The notes under the pieces are model-generated. The model saw only the letters and a list, made by a program, of their open reading frames with translations. It made no database searches and was not told where the DNA came from. A DNA stretch of 64,000 nucleotides from assembly GCF_900141775.1 (NCBI RefSeq), contig NZ_FSRI01000003.1, positions 248,001 through 312,000 on the forward strand, written 5' to 3'. The translations under genes and the position numbers were made by a program. The DNA comes from Salinivibrio sp. ES.052 (GTDB lineage Bacteria > Pseudomonadota > Gammaproteobacteria > Enterobacterales > Vibrionaceae). Shown one piece after another: positions 51,977 to 61,013 of this stretch. Numbering within the stretch: the stretch's first letter is position 1; the number at the start of each line of letters is the position of its first letter.

Positions 51977-53338
51977 ATGGCGAGGTTGATGCGATGGATG
52001 GCGATAGTTGCGGGCGGCTTGTTGTTGGTGTCCTCTGTTAAGGCGCAGTCAGCGTCACAAGAACAGAGTGTGTTGTTTGAAAATGTGCGTATTTTCGATG
52101 GTAAATCTGCGCAGCTTTCTGCCCCCAAACATGTCTTGGTTGAGGGAAATAAGATCACACGGATCTCGACTCAGCCGATTGGCGTCGTGCCGTCATTGGC
52201 CTCCACGGTGATCCAAGGAGAGGGGCGTACCTTGATGCCGGGGCTGATTGATGCACATTGGCATGCGATATTGGCCACCGTTTCGGTCCCACAGCTGCTT
52301 ACCGCTGACGTTGGCTATATTAATCTTCGAGCTGGGCAAGAAGCTGAGCGCACGTTAATGCGTGGCTTCACCAGTGTACGTGATCTTAGCGGGCCGGTAT
52401 TTGGCCTGAAACAAGCCATTGATGAGGGGATTGTGGCAGGGCCGCGCATTTGGCCTTCCGGTGCGATGATTTCGCAAACGGGCGGACATGGTGATTTTAG
52501 GATGCGTTATGAAGTGCCTGCCGCGAACAATGCCGGTTTGAGCCGTGGTGAAGCGCTCAATGGTGGTGTGATAGCGGATGGCGTGGCGGAAGTAAGAAAG
52601 CGTGTCCGCGAGCAGCTGATGTTAGGTGCATCGCAAATTAAACTTGCAGCAGGGGGCGGTGTTTCCTCTACGTATGATCCCATTGATGTGGCGCAATACT
52701 CGGAAGAAGAATTTCGTGCCGCGGTGGATGCGGCGGATAATTGGGGCACCTATGTGACGGTGCATGCCTACACGCCTAAAGCGATTCAAACCGCGATCAA
52801 AGCGGGTGTGAAAGTGATTGAGCATGGACAGTTAATGGACGAGGCAACCGCGAAATTAATGGCGGAAAAAGGCGTATGGTTGAGCGGCCAAGCTTTTCTT
52901 GCTAACGAGTACTCGAACCCCACGCAAGGAGAAGCGAAAATAAAGCAACAACAGGTTGCCCAAGGCACGGACAACGCTTTTAAGCTTGCCAAGCAATATG
53001 GTCTCAAGGTGGCTTGGGGCACAGATATTTTATTTAATCCGGCGATGACCAAAAACCAAGGTGCAATCTTAACCACGATGACAAAGTGGTACACACCGGC
53101 TGACGTGCTGTCTATGGCAACGGCGGATAATGCTGAACTACTGGCTTTATCGGGAAACCGCAGCCCATATAAAGGCAAACTAGGTGTGATTGAGCAAGAC
53201 GCCGTGGCCGATATCCTCCTCGTGGATGGCAACCCGATTAAGAATCTCGATCTGATTGCCAATCCAGAAGCGCATTTCGTGGTGATCATGAAAGGCGGTA
53301 AAATCTATAAAAACACCTTGGGGAAGACGGTTGAGTGA
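51977..53338 (+). CDS. Exported amidohydrolase family metal-dependent hydrolase
   Basis: This 453-residue periplasmic enzyme has a signal peptide (about 1-24, ending SVKAQ) and an imidazolonepropionase/prolidase-like amidohydrolase barrel. Metal ligands appear as LIDAHWHA (about 90-97), the Lys in GASQIKLAAGGG, VHAYT, IEHGQLM and the Asp in WGTDILF. Related secreted enzymes cleave Xaa-Pro or Xaa-Arg dipeptides or act on lactones; the substrate is not clear. AAGGAG stands before the ATG. It is alone, divergent from the broken hydrolase. Confidence 0.85.
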   Translation: MARLMRWMAIVAGGLLLVSSVKAQSASQEQSVLFENVRIFDGKSAQLSAPKHVLVEGNKITRISTQPIGVVPSLASTVIQGEGRTLMPGLIDAHWHAILATVSVPQLLTADVGYINLRAGQEAERTLMRGFTSVRDLSGPVFGLKQAIDEGIVAGPRIWPSGAMISQTGGHGDFRMRYEVPAANNAGLSRGEALNGGVIADGVAEVRKRVREQLMLGASQIKLAAGGGVSSTYDPIDVAQYSEEEFRAAVDAADNWGTYVTVHAYTPKAIQTAIKAGVKVIEHGQLMDEATAKLMAEKGVWLSGQAFLANEYSNPTQGEAKIKQQQVAQGTDNAFKLAKQYGLKVAWGTDILFNPAMTKNQGAILTTMTKWYTPADVLSMATADNAELLALSGNRSPYKGKLGVIEQDAVADILLVDGNPIKNLDLIANPEAHFVVIMKGGKIYKNTLGKTVE

Positions 53339-53559
53339 TGATCGAACGGTGCGCTTTGTTGTGGTAGCAATGAGGCGCGTTGCCCCGAGAGGGCCTTATC
53401 TGCCCTCTCATGTGGTTAAGATACGATGGTGAGGCGCTATCTACCTGATGTGTTATTAGTTTTATTGTCATTCCTTCTTTACTGATAAACCGCAATATTC
53501 TCCTACCTCCTTTACTGCTAGGCTAGATCTTTACCGCCAAACTCGGTACATTACACGCA

Positions 53560-53580
53560 AATAGAAACTATTCTCACTTT
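53560..53580. promoter_or_regulatory. Candidate Fur box upstream of the TonB2 operon
   Basis: The stretch AATAGAAACTATTCTCACTT resembles a Fur operator, with a good half TATTCTCA and a weaker other half. It is about 50 bp before the first gene of the TonB2 cluster, where iron repression is expected. The match is imperfect. Confidence 0.4.
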
Positions 53581-53626
53581 TGTTTGGGCGTAAGCCCTAT
53601 CATTAAGCATGTTTGCAGATATCACC

Positions 53627-54403
53627 ATGATAAAATCGTCTTCTTTCCGCCTTGCTTTGGGTGTGGCCTCTTGTTTGGCTCTTACTCCGATCGCTGGTGC
53701 GGATCAGCTCGAAAAGGCGCAAGCCATCGAGGGTAAAACCACCCAAGAAGCGGCCCAGTCGCAATCCCGTATTAATCGCCGAGCGGATAATAGCCTAGCG
53801 ATACGCCAAGAAATTGAGCAAATTCAGACTCAGATTAGCAACTTAGAAATCTATCGCGACCACCTGCAAAACTTGGTGGGTAGCCAACAGATAGAGGCAC
53901 AAAGCCTGCGTGATCAAATTACCGAGATCAAAGATACCCGCCAAGGCATCGTGCCCTTAATGTATCGTATGTTGAGTGGGCTTGAGCAATGGCTCGCCAA
54001 CGATATTCCGCTAAAAGCGGACCAGCGCCAGGCACGTTTTGAAAAGCTTAAGGCGATGATGGGCCGCGCTGATGTGGCCGACTCAGAGAAGTTTCGTCGT
54101 ATTCTCGAGGCGTATCAAATTGAGCGTGACTACGGCAGTAAGCTCGATGCTTATCAAGATACCATTGCGCTGAACGGCCGCGATATTCAAGTGGATGTAT
54201 TGCACCTTGGACGTGTGTCGCTGGTGGCGCGTCGTCTCGATGGTCAGCAGTATTGGGTATGGAGCGCACGTGATAGTCAGTGGGTCGAACTGGATGCCAG
54301 CGCCGGTGAAGCGGTGGATCAGGCCTTTTCGGTCGCACAAAAACAAGTGGCACCGTCGTTGTTATCTCTGCCATTAAGTGCCAATCAAGGGGTGAAATCA
54401 TGA
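53627..54403 (+). CDS. DUF3450 protein of the TonB2 cluster
   Basis: This 258-residue exported protein belongs to DUF3450. It has a signal peptide (about 1-25, ending PIAGA), a long coiled coil (about 40-110, IRQEIEQIQTQISNLEIYRD) and the family motif RVSLVARRLDGQQYWVWSAR near 200. DUF3450 genes head TtpC-TonB2 operons in Vibrio and relatives and probably act in the periplasm with TtpC. The ATG at 53627 gives a standard signal peptide; one at 53609 is possible, and neither has a strong ribosome binding site. Its stop overlaps ttpC. Confidence 0.82.
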   Translation: MIKSSSFRLALGVASCLALTPIAGADQLEKAQAIEGKTTQEAAQSQSRINRRADNSLAIRQEIEQIQTQISNLEIYRDHLQNLVGSQQIEAQSLRDQITEIKDTRQGIVPLMYRMLSGLEQWLANDIPLKADQRQARFEKLKAMMGRADVADSEKFRRILEAYQIERDYGSKLDAYQDTIALNGRDIQVDVLHLGRVSLVARRLDGQQYWVWSARDSQWVELDASAGEAVDQAFSVAQKQVAPSLLSLPLSANQGVKS

Positions 54404-55749
54404 GCTGGAAAACCCTACTCGCCACGATGTGTCTTGTCGCGGTTGCCCCTTTGACACACGCCGATGATCTCGTCGGCCAAACGCAGCAAGCCCAGCAGCA
54501 GGCACGTGAACATAACCAAACGCGTGAAGCGGAATTCACAATGACTGAGCGAGAGCTACGCGCCAAGCTCAATCAGCTTCAATCGACCCGGAATGCGTTA
54601 GAAGCGGAAACGGAAAAACTGAGTGACACCTTTAGTGACAACGAGCAGCAACTGGCCTCTTTGGAAGACAAGCTTCGCTTAGAGTCCGGGAGCTTGGGTG
54701 AGTTGTTTGGGGTGGTTCGCCAAGCGAGCAAAACCATTCAAACCGATGGCGTCTCGAGTTATGTCGGGATCACCCAGCCTGGCTTTAATCAAACCGTGTC
54801 AGATATTGTCGCAGCCGATACCCTGCCATCGCTCACGCAATTCAATACCCTGTGGCAAGGCATGCTGACGCAAATGCAGACCAGCGGCGAGCTGTCTACT
54901 TTGTCTTTGCCTGTGGTCAATGATCAAGGTGTGGCATCGGAGCAAGCGGTGGTGCGCGTGGGTAACATCGGCCTAGTCAACGAGCAAGGTTACTTAAATT
55001 GGCAAACCGATCGCCAAATCGCGGTGCCGTATCGGGCGCAACCGGATAATACGTTAACCACTTCAACCCTCGAGCAAGCTGTGTCTTCAGTGGGTGAGAC
55101 TGTGTTGGTCGATCCGGCACGTGGCACCTTGTTAGGCCAGCTAGAAAATGCGCCCAGTTTAAGCGATCGCTTCGCACAAGGCGGCTTTGTGGCCAAAGTG
55201 ATTGCGACGTTGTTGGCGGCCGGGCTGTTAATTGCCTTATACCGTGGGGCGGTTTTACTGTCGATTCATGCCAAAATGCATCGCCAATTGAAGCACCCAG
55301 ACACACCTGAAGATAACCCGCTTGGCCGTGTCCTCAAGGTCTATCATGATGCGCCGCAGCGTGATGTGGAATCTTTGGAGTTACGCTTACTCGAAGCGGT
55401 GGTCGATGAGCAGCAAGGCTGTGAAAAAGGCCTGTCGATGCTTAAACTCTTGGCAGCCCTTGCCCCGATGCTGGGCCTACTGGGCACGGTGACCGGGATG
55501 ATCGAAACCTTCCAGGTGATCACTCAATTTGGTAATGGCGATCCGAAAGTGATGGCGGATGGCATCTCGATGGCCTTGGTCACTACAGTGCTGGGTTTGA
55601 TTGCTGCGATCCCCTTGCTGTTGGCGCATAATATTCTCAGTGGCCAGGCGGACCATATTCGCGGCATGCTGGAGAAACAGAGCATTAGCTTGGTGGCCGA
55701 GCAAGCAGAAACCACAGACAATCAGGCGGCAACCGGACAAGCGGCATGA
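54400..55749 (+). CDS. ttpC: TtpC, long ExbB/TolQ-like protein of the TonB2 system
   Basis: This 449-residue inner-membrane protein has a signal peptide (about 1-22), a periplasmic coiled coil (about 25-100), a periplasmic domain and a C-terminal MotA/TolQ/ExbB channel domain (about 265-435). The channel domain contains LLAALAPMLGLLGTVTGMIE and ADGISMALVTTVLGLIAAIP. TtpC is the extra component that Vibrio TonB2 needs for iron-siderophore uptake. The ATG overlaps the stop of the DUF3450 gene (ATGA), and its stop overlaps exbB2, indicating tight translational coupling. Confidence 0.9.
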   Translation: MSWKTLLATMCLVAVAPLTHADDLVGQTQQAQQQAREHNQTREAEFTMTERELRAKLNQLQSTRNALEAETEKLSDTFSDNEQQLASLEDKLRLESGSLGELFGVVRQASKTIQTDGVSSYVGITQPGFNQTVSDIVAADTLPSLTQFNTLWQGMLTQMQTSGELSTLSLPVVNDQGVASEQAVVRVGNIGLVNEQGYLNWQTDRQIAVPYRAQPDNTLTTSTLEQAVSSVGETVLVDPARGTLLGQLENAPSLSDRFAQGGFVAKVIATLLAAGLLIALYRGAVLLSIHAKMHRQLKHPDTPEDNPLGRVLKVYHDAPQRDVESLELRLLEAVVDEQQGCEKGLSMLKLLAALAPMLGLLGTVTGMIETFQVITQFGNGDPKVMADGISMALVTTVLGLIAAIPLLLAHNILSGQADHIRGMLEKQSISLVAEQAETTDNQAATGQAA

Positions 55750-56294
55750 TAGACGTCGAGTTATTCTCACAACTGAATCAGCAGGATATGGGCCATATCT
55801 TGCGCCACTTTATGGCGCAAGGTGGACCGGTATTATGGTGGCTTGGTGCGGTGGTGTTTGTGTGTTGGCTGCTGGTGATTGAACGGCTGTTGTATCTGTT
55901 CTCTCGCTTTCCCGCGCAACGTGATGCTTGGGTGTGTGCTTGGCAGGCGCGCGCCGATCAGCGCTCTTGGTATGCGCGTGCCATTCGCCAGGGAGTCTTG
56001 TTTCAAGCCCAGCACGAGTTGGGACGTTATTTAGGGTTTATCAAAGCCTTGGTGGCGATCTGCCCGATGCTCGGATTGCTTGGTACGGTGACCGGTATGA
56101 TCTCTGTGTTTGATGTGATGGCCAGTCAAGGGACCAGCGATCCACGTTTGATGGCATCGGGGATCTCAATGGCAACCTTACCCACCATGGCGGGAATGGT
56201 TGCGGCCTTAGCTGGGATGTTTGCCCATGCTCGTTTAGTTAAAGCCTGTCAGCGCCGCGAAATAGCGCTAGAGCAGGCGCTTCGGAGTCAGTAA
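55746..56294 (+). CDS. exbB2: ExbB2 proton-channel subunit
   Basis: This 182-residue inner-membrane protein is an ExbB of the TonB2 type. Three helices are seen, with the channel signature LVAICPMLGLLGTVTGMISVF (quoted in part: CPMLGLLGTVTGMI, about 105-118) and ASGISMATLPTMAGMVAALA. With ExbD2 it uses the proton gradient to energise TonB2. The start overlaps ttpC and the stop overlaps exbD2 by one base. Confidence 0.92.
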   Translation: MIDVELFSQLNQQDMGHILRHFMAQGGPVLWWLGAVVFVCWLLVIERLLYLFSRFPAQRDAWVCAWQARADQRSWYARAIRQGVLFQAQHELGRYLGFIKALVAICPMLGLLGTVTGMISVFDVMASQGTSDPRLMASGISMATLPTMAGMVAALAGMFAHARLVKACQRREIALEQALRSQ

Positions 56295-56698
56295 TGCGAT
56301 TGATTCGAGCCCAAAAACAGCGCGAAGAAGCGCAGGTTGATTTAACTTCTATGCTGGACATAGTGTTCATCATGTTGATCTTTTTTATCGTCACCAGTTC
56401 GTTTGTGCGTGAATCTGGCGTTGAAGTGAACCGCCCAGAAGCGAGTCACGCCACAAGCCAGAAAGAAGCCGGCATATTTATCGCGGTCAACGCATCGAAC
56501 GAGATTTATATTGATAAACGTTTGGTGGATGTTGAGCGTGTCGAAGCGACACTAGAGCACCTGTTGCTGGATAAACCGGATGCGTCCCTGGTGATTCAGG
56601 CCGATAAACTGGCTTACAATGGTACAGTGGTGAAAGTGATGGATGCCGCGAAAGGCGCCGGAATTGGCGGTATTGCCTTGGCGACGGAGTCGCCGTAA
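56294..56698 (+). CDS. exbD2: ExbD2 proton-channel subunit
   Basis: This 134-residue protein has one N-terminal transmembrane helix with the functional Asp in LTSMLDIVFIMLIFFIVTSS (about 18-37) and a periplasmic domain, as in ExbD. It shares the start/stop TAATG with both neighbours, so it is translated together with exbB2 and tonB2. Confidence 0.92.
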   Translation: MRLIRAQKQREEAQVDLTSMLDIVFIMLIFFIVTSSFVRESGVEVNRPEASHATSQKEAGIFIAVNASNEIYIDKRLVDVERVEATLEHLLLDKPDASLVIQADKLAYNGTVVKVMDAAKGAGIGGIALATESP

Positions 56699-57330
56699 TG
56701 AAGCGATGGTTGATTTCAATGCCGGTGGCGTTAGTGTTTACTTTGGGCCTTTTTATGCTGATGGCATTAATGGTGGGACATGGCTCCCAGCGTCCGCAAG
56801 AAAAATCGACCTCGATGAGCATCGACATTTTCATGCAAGAGCCGGATACCGAGGTTCAGCGCCGCCAACGAAGTGTGCCTAAGCGGCCCAAACCGCCAGA
56901 GGTGCCAGATACGCCCACGCCAGTAACACAGACGCAATCTCAATCTACCTCATCACCGCAGCCTGATATGCCCAACTTAGATCTGCAAAGTGGGATACAA
57001 GGGGTGATGGTACAAGCGCCATCATTGGGCGATTTGGATCTCAATACCGGCCCAAATAATCAACAGGCGATGCCTTTGTTTCGGGTGGAGCCGAATTATC
57101 CGCCACGTGCCATGCGCCGAAATTTAGAAGGCTATGTAGTGGTGAGTTTTACCATTAGCCCATCGGGACGGCCGCAAGATTTAACAGTTGTCGATGCCAA
57201 TCCACCACGTGTGTTTGAGCGTGAGGCATTACGTGCGCTGCGGAAGTGGAAATATGAACCCAAAGTGGTGGGCGGTGAGGCCGTCGCGCAGCCGGGACAA
57301 CAAATCAAATTGGAGTTTAACTTACGCTGA
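56698..57330 (+). CDS. tonB2: TonB2 energy-transducing protein
   Basis: This 210-residue protein has an N-terminal membrane anchor (about 7-27), a Pro/Gln-rich periplasmic linker (KRPKPPEVPDTPTPVTQTQS, about 62-81) and a C-terminal TonB domain. The TonB domain has FRVEPNYPPRAMRRNLEGYV and ALRKWKYEPKVVGG. It couples the ExbB2/D2 motor to outer-membrane receptors. Its stop overlaps the next ATG (TGATG). Confidence 0.93.
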   Translation: MKRWLISMPVALVFTLGLFMLMALMVGHGSQRPQEKSTSMSIDIFMQEPDTEVQRRQRSVPKRPKPPEVPDTPTPVTQTQSQSTSSPQPDMPNLDLQSGIQGVMVQAPSLGDLDLNTGPNNQQAMPLFRVEPNYPPRAMRRNLEGYVVVSFTISPSGRPQDLTVVDANPPRVFEREALRALRKWKYEPKVVGGEAVAQPGQQIKLEFNLR

Positions 57331-58502
57331 TGTGGAAAAGATGGATCGTTAGCTTTGTGCTATTAGTGTCAGTGCCTGCCATGGCGCAACTCTCTCCGTC
57401 AGTGGCACGCTCGATTGAGAAAGCGCAAACGCTTGAGCAAGATGCGAAACTAGGAGAAGCGATTGCACTGCTCGAGACGTTGAGCGTTAATCGTGCGTTT
57501 GATAAAGCGTTCGTGGATCGTACGCTTGGGGTGTTTTATTGGCAATACGGCAATAATGACAAAGCCATTGTGCATATTCAACGTGCTGTGGATAGTGAGC
57601 AGTTACAAGATGCGCAAGCGTGGCAAACCAAGCGGATGTTAGCCGATTTATTGCTGATCGATGGGCAATATGCGTCGGCGCTTCAGTATTACTACCCATT
57701 AGCGCGCACAATACCCAAAGAAAAAACGGATCAAAGCGAGGATGTGTGGCTGCGTATTATGCAAGCACACTACCAACGTGAGCAATGGCAGAAAGTGCTT
57801 GCAGCTTACCCAGACTATGAACGTACCATGAATAATATCGAGAGTGTGTCTGCGTTATCGCTCAAGTTAGGGGCTCAATTGCAATTAGAGCAATGGCGCG
57901 GGGCAACACCAACCCTAAAAGCGTTGATCGCGCTAGAGCCCGAGAATAAACAATGGTGGCGCCAACTGGCTGCGAATTATGTGCGTTTAGAAAAGCCTAA
58001 AGAGGCGCTCAGCACCTATTTATTAGCACAGCGAAAGGGTATTACGCTTGATCCTAGTGAGCGGCGCACTGTGGCACAGCTCTATGCCAATATGCGCGTA
58101 CCAGAGCGTGCGGCGAAGTGGTTAAGGCGCTTGCCTGATAATGAGCAAGATGCGCAAACACTCGCTCAGCAGGCCAGTCTGTGGCAGCAGGCGCGGGAGT
58201 GGCCACAAGCGATTTCAGCTTGGAAGCTGGCGGCAAAAAAAGACAGCCAATATCACTGGCAACTTGCATTAATGCAAATCCAGCAAGGTGAGTATCAGCA
58301 AGCGCTTACTTCGCTTGAACATGCCGATAAGGGTGCCTCTGATAAAGATATTGCGTTGGCAAAAGTTCGAATCCACTACAAGCTTAAGCAGTATGAAAAA
58401 GCACTGAAACAAGCGCGTCTCGCCAAACAGATTGAGCCGGATGATGCGGTAGAAAGCTGGCTGACCTTTTTGAAAAAACGTCAACAAATGCAGCGGAGCT
58501 AA
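57330..58502 (+). CDS. TPR-repeat protein of the TonB2 operon
   Basis: This 390-residue exported protein has a signal peptide (about 1-19, ending PAMAQ) followed by tetratricopeptide repeats through the whole length, for example LGVFYWQYGNNDKAIVHIQR and VRLEKPKEALSTYLLAQRKG. It is the last gene of the coupled TonB2 operon, and a strong terminator follows. Its counterpart is found at the end of Vibrio tonB2 clusters; the role is probably to stabilise the complex or its periplasmic partners, which is inferred. Confidence 0.85.
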   Translation: MWKRWIVSFVLLVSVPAMAQLSPSVARSIEKAQTLEQDAKLGEAIALLETLSVNRAFDKAFVDRTLGVFYWQYGNNDKAIVHIQRAVDSEQLQDAQAWQTKRMLADLLLIDGQYASALQYYYPLARTIPKEKTDQSEDVWLRIMQAHYQREQWQKVLAAYPDYERTMNNIESVSALSLKLGAQLQLEQWRGATPTLKALIALEPENKQWWRQLAANYVRLEKPKEALSTYLLAQRKGITLDPSERRTVAQLYANMRVPERAAKWLRRLPDNEQDAQTLAQQASLWQQAREWPQAISAWKLAAKKDSQYHWQLALMQIQQGEYQQALTSLEHADKGASDKDIALAKVRIHYKLKQYEKALKQARLAKQIEPDDAVESWLTFLKKRQQMQRS

Positions 58503-58574
58503 GCGGTGAAACGATAACGAGCGAAGCGGCAATAACACTAAATGAAAAAGCAAGGCTAACAAAAACTAACTAAC

Positions 58575-58618
58575 AAAAAGCCCCAGCCAGGCAGTGTGCC
58601 AAATGGCTGGGGCTTTTT
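58575..58618 (+). terminator. Strong terminator of the TonB2 operon
   Basis: AAAAAGCCCCAGCCA and TGGCTGGGGCTTTTT form a 15-bp stem with T tail, 73 bp after the last TonB2-operon gene. The A run makes it work in both directions. Confidence 0.93.
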
Positions 58619-58668
58619 GGTTTTGTATCGATATACGGGTTTATTCCCGAATGATGAATGATAGACAC

Positions 58669-58694
58669 AAAAAAAGGACGCCTAAGCGCCCTTT
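58669..58694 (-). terminator. Terminator of the first cold-shock gene
   Basis: On the minus strand AAGGGCGC pairs with GCGTCCTT (one mismatch) around a short loop and is followed by a T run. It is repeated 550 bp away behind the second copy. Confidence 0.75.
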
Positions 58695-58713
58695 ATCAAT
58701 CAGACTCGGTTTC

Positions 58714-58926
58714 TTATGCTACAGAAACGTCAGACGCCTGTGGGCCTTTTTGGCCTTGCTCAACGGTGAAGTTCACACGTTGGCCTTCAGTTAGGGTTTT
58801 GAAACCGTCACCAACGATAGCACGGAAGTGTACAAACACGTCCTTTTCACCGTTGTCACGAGTAATGAAACCGAAACCTTTCTCTTCGTTAAACCACTTT
58901 ACGATACCAGTTGCTTGATTAGACAT
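58714..58926 (-). CDS. CspA family cold-shock protein, copy 1
   Basis: This 70-residue OB-fold RNA/DNA chaperone has both RNA-binding motifs, GFGFIT (about 17-22) and DVFVHF (about 29-34), and the [11 protein letters not shown] start. It probably melts RNA secondary structures at low temperature or during growth. The ATG at 58926 sits eight bases after GAGAGA; an ATG two codons earlier is less likely. Its long conserved leader suggests post-transcriptional cold control as for cspA. It is nearly identical to the second copy, differing at only a few residues (D/E, R/H). Confidence 0.93.
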   Translation of the reverse strand: MSNQATGIVKWFNEEKGFGFITRDNGEKDVFVHFRAIVGDGFKTLTEGQRVNFTVEQGQKGPQASDVSVA

Positions 58927-59218
58927 AATCATTCTCTCTTAAATTACTAAAAATAGGATAGCTTTGAACGGAGTCGATGACATGTCTAGAAGCGAAAGTG
59001 GGTAACGTTAGAAACTCTATAATATTGATAATAGCGTAGCTTATGTTGACTTTTACTTGATGAATCATTGACGCTCCGTGTTCCAGAGCTGACACCACAA
59101 TACAGCAATCCACCCACATGTAAAGCCTTTATGGTATTTAATTTTCAGACTCTCTATGTTTGAGGGGAAGAGATAGCGATTTTTACTTGTGGATTGGTAA
59201 AATAGCCAAATTGAGACG

Positions 59219-59244
59219 AAAAAAAGGACGCCTAAGCGCCCTTT
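59219..59244 (-). terminator. Terminator of the second cold-shock gene
   Basis: Same hairpin as at 58669, with the identical A/T-rich tail on the minus strand, 20 bp after the stop codon of copy 2. Confidence 0.75.
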
Positions 59245-59263
59245 ATCAATCAGGTCTGGTTTC

Positions 59264-59476
59264 TTATGCGACAGAAACTTCAGAAGCCTGTGGGCCTTTT
59301 TGGCCTTGTTCAACGGTGAAGTTAACGTGTTGACCTTCAGTCAGGGTCTTAAAGCCTTCACCAACGATAGCGCGGAAGTGGACAAACACGTCCTTTTCGC
59401 CATTTTCGCGGGTAATAAAGCCAAAGCCTTTTTCTTCGTTAAACCATTTGACGATACCAGTTGCTTGATTAGACAT
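59264..59476 (-). CDS. CspA family cold-shock protein, copy 2
   Basis: This 70-residue protein is the tandem paralogue of the gene at 58714, with the same GFGFIT and DVFVHF motifs. It differs in a few residues (for example TRENGE for TRDNGE, VGEGF for VGDGF, EVSVA for DVSVA). It has its own leader and terminator, so each copy can be transcribed alone. The leader between 59477 and 59683 matches that of copy 1. Confidence 0.93.
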   Translation of the reverse strand: MSNQATGIVKWFNEEKGFGFITRENGEKDVFVHFRAIVGEGFKTLTEGQHVNFTVEQGQKGPQASEVSVA

Positions 59477-59725
59477 AATCATTCTCTCTTAAATTACAAA
59501 AATTAGGATAGCTTTGAACGGAGTCGATGACATGTCTAGAAGCGAAAGCGGGTAACGTTAGAAACTCTATAATACAGATAATAGTGCAGCTTATGTTGCC
59601 TTTTACTTGATGAATCATTGACGCTCCGTGTTCCAGAGCTGTGTCCACCGTACAGCAATCTGCTCACATGTAAAGCTCTTATACTTTTTTTTGAAAATTT
59701 GTAAGCCCGTACTGTGTTGAGTGTA

Positions 59726-60685
59726 TTAGTGCTTTCTTTGCGTTACGGCGTGAGTATCGTTGTACAGGGTGATCTCGCGTGGCCAAGTTGCCTTAAACTC
59801 ATCCGCTTGCTGCTTTATCCAGCAACAAAATTGGTCGACTTTATCGCGTTTAAAGTAGCCAGCAGGGGCACACAAGAAGTAACCATTGGTAGGTTTTACC
59901 GCTGCTCGACCGATACGTACTAGGGTGTCGTCAGCAATATATCGCTGCACCAAACTATGACGAGCCAGCACTATCCCTTGCAACGATAATGCGCCTTCAA
60001 TGGCATAATTAGAGCCGTTGTAAGTGATGGTTGAGGAGCCCCCTGCGATGCCGACGGTATTGAGCCATCGGGTCCAGTCCATATCTCGCCACATATCACT
60101 GATTAAATGACCCTTGGGTAAGTCTTCGAGGGTATAAATGCCTTCTTGCTGCTGATAGAGAGGGTGGCAAACAGGGTAGAGGATATCGCCCATCAGCCAT
60201 TCACTGTGCAAGCCGTCGTAGTGGCCGCCTCCATACCGGATACATAGATCAATCGAGGATTGTTCGAAGGTATTCAACGTGGTGGTGGATTCCAGCATGA
60301 TCGATAAATCTGGATAAGACGCTCTGAATTTTGCAAGCCGTGGGACCAGCCAGTTTTGGGAGAATGATGGGACGGTTGACAGTGACAACTGATGAGGGGC
60401 AGGATCATTATTGAGCAGCCACACACCGTTGAGAATACTTCTAAAGCCTTGTTGGGCATGTGAAAAAAGAATCTCGCCTTCCGGTGTTAGCGTCACTTTG
60501 CGATGCTGACGATAAAAGAGAGGGGTATCGAGCCACTCCTCGAGTAGCCTTATCTGTTGGCTGATGGCGGCCGCCGTAACAAACAACTCATTGGCAGCGG
60601 CTTTAAAGCTGCCTAGGTGAGCAGCTTGGTAAAAGTAATATAAACCTTGGAGCGGCGGCATGCGTGTGATGCTGGCGTTTGACAT
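59726..60685 (-). CDS. LysR family transcriptional regulator (GcvA-like)
   Basis: This 319-residue regulator has the LysR helix-turn-helix (FKAAANELFVTAAAISQQIR, about 27-46) and a periplasmic-binding-protein-like effector domain with IDLCIRYGGGHYDGLHSEWL (about 145-164). These are the features of the GcvA/AmpR subgroup. It is divergent from a small DUF1127-like gene at 60783, which is its most likely target by position. The effector is unknown. Confidence 0.87.
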   Translation of the reverse strand: MSNASITRMPPLQGLYYFYQAAHLGSFKAAANELFVTAAAISQQIRLLEEWLDTPLFYRQHRKVTLTPEGEILFSHAQQGFRSILNGVWLLNNDPAPHQLSLSTVPSFSQNWLVPRLAKFRASYPDLSIMLESTTTLNTFEQSSIDLCIRYGGGHYDGLHSEWLMGDILYPVCHPLYQQQEGIYTLEDLPKGHLISDMWRDMDWTRWLNTVGIAGGSSTITYNGSNYAIEGALSLQGIVLARHSLVQRYIADDTLVRIGRAAVKPTNGYFLCAPAGYFKRDKVDQFCCWIKQQADEFKATWPREITLYNDTHAVTQRKH

Positions 60686-60782
60686 AAGCTCACCTTAACT
60701 GAATGTCAGTGTTTATCGTTTGAGCATAATCGTTGGTTGAACAAAAATAAACCATAAGAGTTGTTCACAAAGGCGATATACC

Positions 60783-60992
60783 ATGATGACGATGTATGAC
60801 CCAGTATTCCCGACCATGAAACAAGTTGTCACTTCAGTTAAGAAAGCATTAACTGTGTGGCGTGCAAGACGCGCAAAAGTCAAGCGAGCGGTGCATGTCT
60901 CAGCGCTTCCTCAACACCTACGTGACGACCTCGATTTAGAGGTACCTCACAGAGCGCGGCCTAACGCGAGTGACTATTTGTTTCGCCGATGA
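60783..60992 (+). CDS. Small DUF1127-like protein 1
   Basis: This 69-residue basic protein has a helical segment VWRARRAKVKRAV followed by SALPQHLRDDLDLE, similar in arrangement to the LxDRxLxDIGL core of DUF1127 proteins. It ends RPNASDYLFRR. It is paralogous to the gene at 61586 (ASMPAHLQNDIGVD, ending RPSASRFL). DUF1127-type small proteins act in RNA turnover and phosphate or carbon metabolism in alphaproteobacteria; the role here is unknown. AAAGG precedes the ATG. It is divergent from the LysR gene. Confidence 0.6.
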   Translation: MMTMYDPVFPTMKQVVTSVKKALTVWRARRAKVKRAVHVSALPQHLRDDLDLEVPHRARPNASDYLFRR

Positions 60993-61013
60993 TCTGACCG
61001 ATTGAGGGAAGGT

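Larger units (their letters stand above)
58665..59685. repeat. Tandem duplication of a cold-shock gene unit, 550-bp period
   Basis: The unit covering terminator, csp gene and long upstream leader occurs twice: about 58669-59133 and 59219-59683. Corresponding positions are offset by exactly 550 bp. Leader stretches such as GGATAGCTTTGAACGGAGTC and GATGACATGTCTAGAAGCGA are identical in both, while scattered substitutions show the duplication is not new. Confidence 0.88.
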
